From assembly GCF_000350225.1 (NCBI RefSeq), contig NW_005179106.1, forward strand, positions 100,453 to 164,452: 64,000 nucleotides of DNA. Direction: 5' to 3'. Numbering within the stretch: the first letter of the stretch is position 1; every line of letters starts with the position of its first letter. The position numbers were made by a program, and so were the translations under genes. Origin of the DNA: Chondrus crispus (lineage: Eukaryota > Rhodophyta > Florideophyceae > Gigartinales > Gigartinaceae). Positions 62,971 to 64,000 of the stretch are shown piece after piece. The notes under the pieces were generated by a model that was not told the origin of the DNA, searched no databases, and saw nothing but the letters and a program-made list of their open reading frames with translations.

Positions 62971-64000
62971 TCACACCTGTTTGTGCTCCCAGTGCGGCGA
63001 GTGCCGCGTCTCGGTGTCGCTGTGCACGAAGCACCGCTCCACCTCGTCCACCATTTCTATCCTTCTCTGCAGGCTCTCCGCGATATCGTGCGCCTTGTAC
63101 AGCGGCATGTCCGGCGGCAGCACGATGTCCACCTCCACGTAAACCCCGTGCCCGACGTGGTACCCTCTCACCGTGTCCACCACCACCACGGCCGGGTGGT
63201 GATTGCAGGCCATGAAAGTCAGCAAGTTGATCACGTCCGGCCCCGCCGCCTTGCCCAGCAGCTGGTCAAAGTGCTCCAGCGTGTGCACGACCCAGTTGTG
63301 AATAATCCAGCACGAGATGACCACCCCGCCCGCGGGGTCCACCCACCACGCCACGTGCTGCGCCACCAACACCGTGCACAGCCCCACGGCGTTGGACATC
63401 AAGTCGTTGAAATGGTCCTCGGCCAGCGCCCGCACGGACGCATCCGGCACCCCCGCGCAGTACCAATACAGCCCCACCTTGATCGCCATCGCGCCCACCA
63501 GCACGGCGCCCGTGCCCACGGATAGCCCGCTCAGCGCCTCGCTCGGCGCGCCCTCGACCAGCGCGCCCACCGACTTCTCCAGCGCCAGCAGCGTCGCCGC
63601 CGTCATCAGGCACGCCATGGCGATCACGCCCAGCGGCTCCAGGCGCGACCGCCCCACGGGGTACCGCGCCGGGTCGCGCTGCCCCTTCCAGTACCACGTC
63701 GCCGCCAGCACCGCCCCGGACACCGTGTCCAGCAGCGCGTCGATGAACACCGCCAAGATCGCCAGCGACGCGCTCGCCGTCAACACGAACAGCTGCGCCG
63801 CCAGCAGCCCCACGTTGCACGCGTTGCTCGCCACTATCGCGTTGCGCACCACCCTCGCGTCCGCCGCAGCCGCCCCGTCCGTCAGCGTGTGCCGCGACTG
63901 CAGGAAGGCCCAGTCCCCCGCCGTGACGCACGGCGACGGGTGCCCGCGTGACGCCATCAGGAAGCGCGTCAGCAGCCGGTTCTGCCCCTCGTAGAACGCC
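62971..64000 (-). CDS. Mn-type cation diffusion facilitator (MTP), 5' end missing
   Basis: At least 342 residues; the frame is open to the right edge of the window (…FYEGQNRLLTRFLMASRG), so the start lies outside. Divalent-cation/H+ antiporter of membranes such as Golgi, vacuole or plastid. The Mn-CDF group is marked by D-x3-D in both metal-binding segments: here DALLD (Asp 73 and 77 counted from the Met at 63,957) and DHFND in the later helix. Other parts: ARYPVGRSRLEPLGVI, WIIHNWVVHTLEHFDQLLGK, the C-terminal cytosolic domain with VEVDIVLPPDMPL and HDIAESLQRRIEMVDEVERCFVH. Manganese (or iron) is the likely substrate from family knowledge. The Met at 63,957 is not the true start because conserved-looking residues precede it. 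Confidence 0.87.
   Translation of the reverse strand, partial: AFYEGQNRLLTRFLMASRGHPSPCVTAGDWAFLQSRHTLTDGAAAADARVVRNAIVASNACNVGLLAAQLFVLTASASLAILAVFIDALLDTVSGAVLAATWYWKGQRDPARYPVGRSRLEPLGVIAMACLMTAATLLALEKSVGALVEGAPSEALSGLSVGTGAVLVGAMAIKVGLYWYCAGVPDASVRALAEDHFNDLMSNAVGLCTVLVAQHVAWWVDPAGGVVISCWIIHNWVVHTLEHFDQLLGKAAGPDVINLLTFMACNHHPAVVVVDTVRGYHVGHGVYVEVDIVLPPDMPLYKAHDIAESLQRRIEMVDEVERCFVHSDTETRHSPHWEHKQV

Overview
This is a nuclear window from a photosynthetic eukaryote, most likely a mesophilic red alga. The protein genes are nearly all single-exon; one convincing spliceosomal intron is visible, in the PP1 gene. Genes are packed closely and often divergently. Several encode plastid-type proteins with N-terminal extensions (ClpS-like, Tic20, a BCCP-like protein without the biotin lysine, SOUL/DUF2358, possibly DusA). 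Others are general eukaryotic genes: presenilin, KNL2/Mis18BP1, MFAP1, NOM1, actin, VPS26, PP1. The lineage is inferred from this mix, not from a phylogenetic marker.

Layout. 1-10,300: DusA-type tRNA dihydrouridine synthase, a SANTA+SANT protein (KNL2/Mis18BP1 type), presenilin, and on the minus strand a membrane-anchored polysaccharide-deacetylase-fold protein. 10,461-11,060 is an assembly gap. 11,061-16,749 has no convincing gene; it holds diverged direct repeats, a possible 480-bp MITE and many short, almost loop-free perfect hairpins. 16,750-22,830: ClpS-like adaptor, divergent SOUL/DUF2358 and MFAP1 genes, and an NDPK-Dpy30-adenylate kinase fusion.

23,800-42,200 is an accessory, decayed region. 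A minus-strand transposase-like gene (DUF7869-like by eye) is split by a 7.4-kb Mutator-like element. That element has terminal inverted repeats of about 2.2 kb, a perfect 9-bp target duplication and a frameshifted MuDR-type transposase. Two solo LTRs (602 and 639 bp, TG...CA ends, perfect 5-bp duplications) lie here: one in the right arm of the Mutator element, the other between codons 2 and 3 of the older transposase-like gene. This gives a readable nested insertion history.

43,800-64,000 returns to housekeeping genes: Tic20, BADC/BCCP-like, an NTF2-like protein, NOM1, actin, a CH-domain coiled-coil protein, a single-TM protein, VPS26, PP1, a TrmA-type RNA m5U methyltransferase with a suspect base (N at 60,081), and a Mn-type cation diffusion facilitator that runs off the right edge.

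Functional links are mostly by compartment. Tic20, ClpS-like, BADC-like and SOUL/DUF2358 point to plastid protein import, proteolysis, fatty-acid synthesis control and haem handling. KNL2, actin, PP1 and the CH-domain protein point to chromosome and cytoskeleton. No operon-like cluster and no CRISPR array is present.
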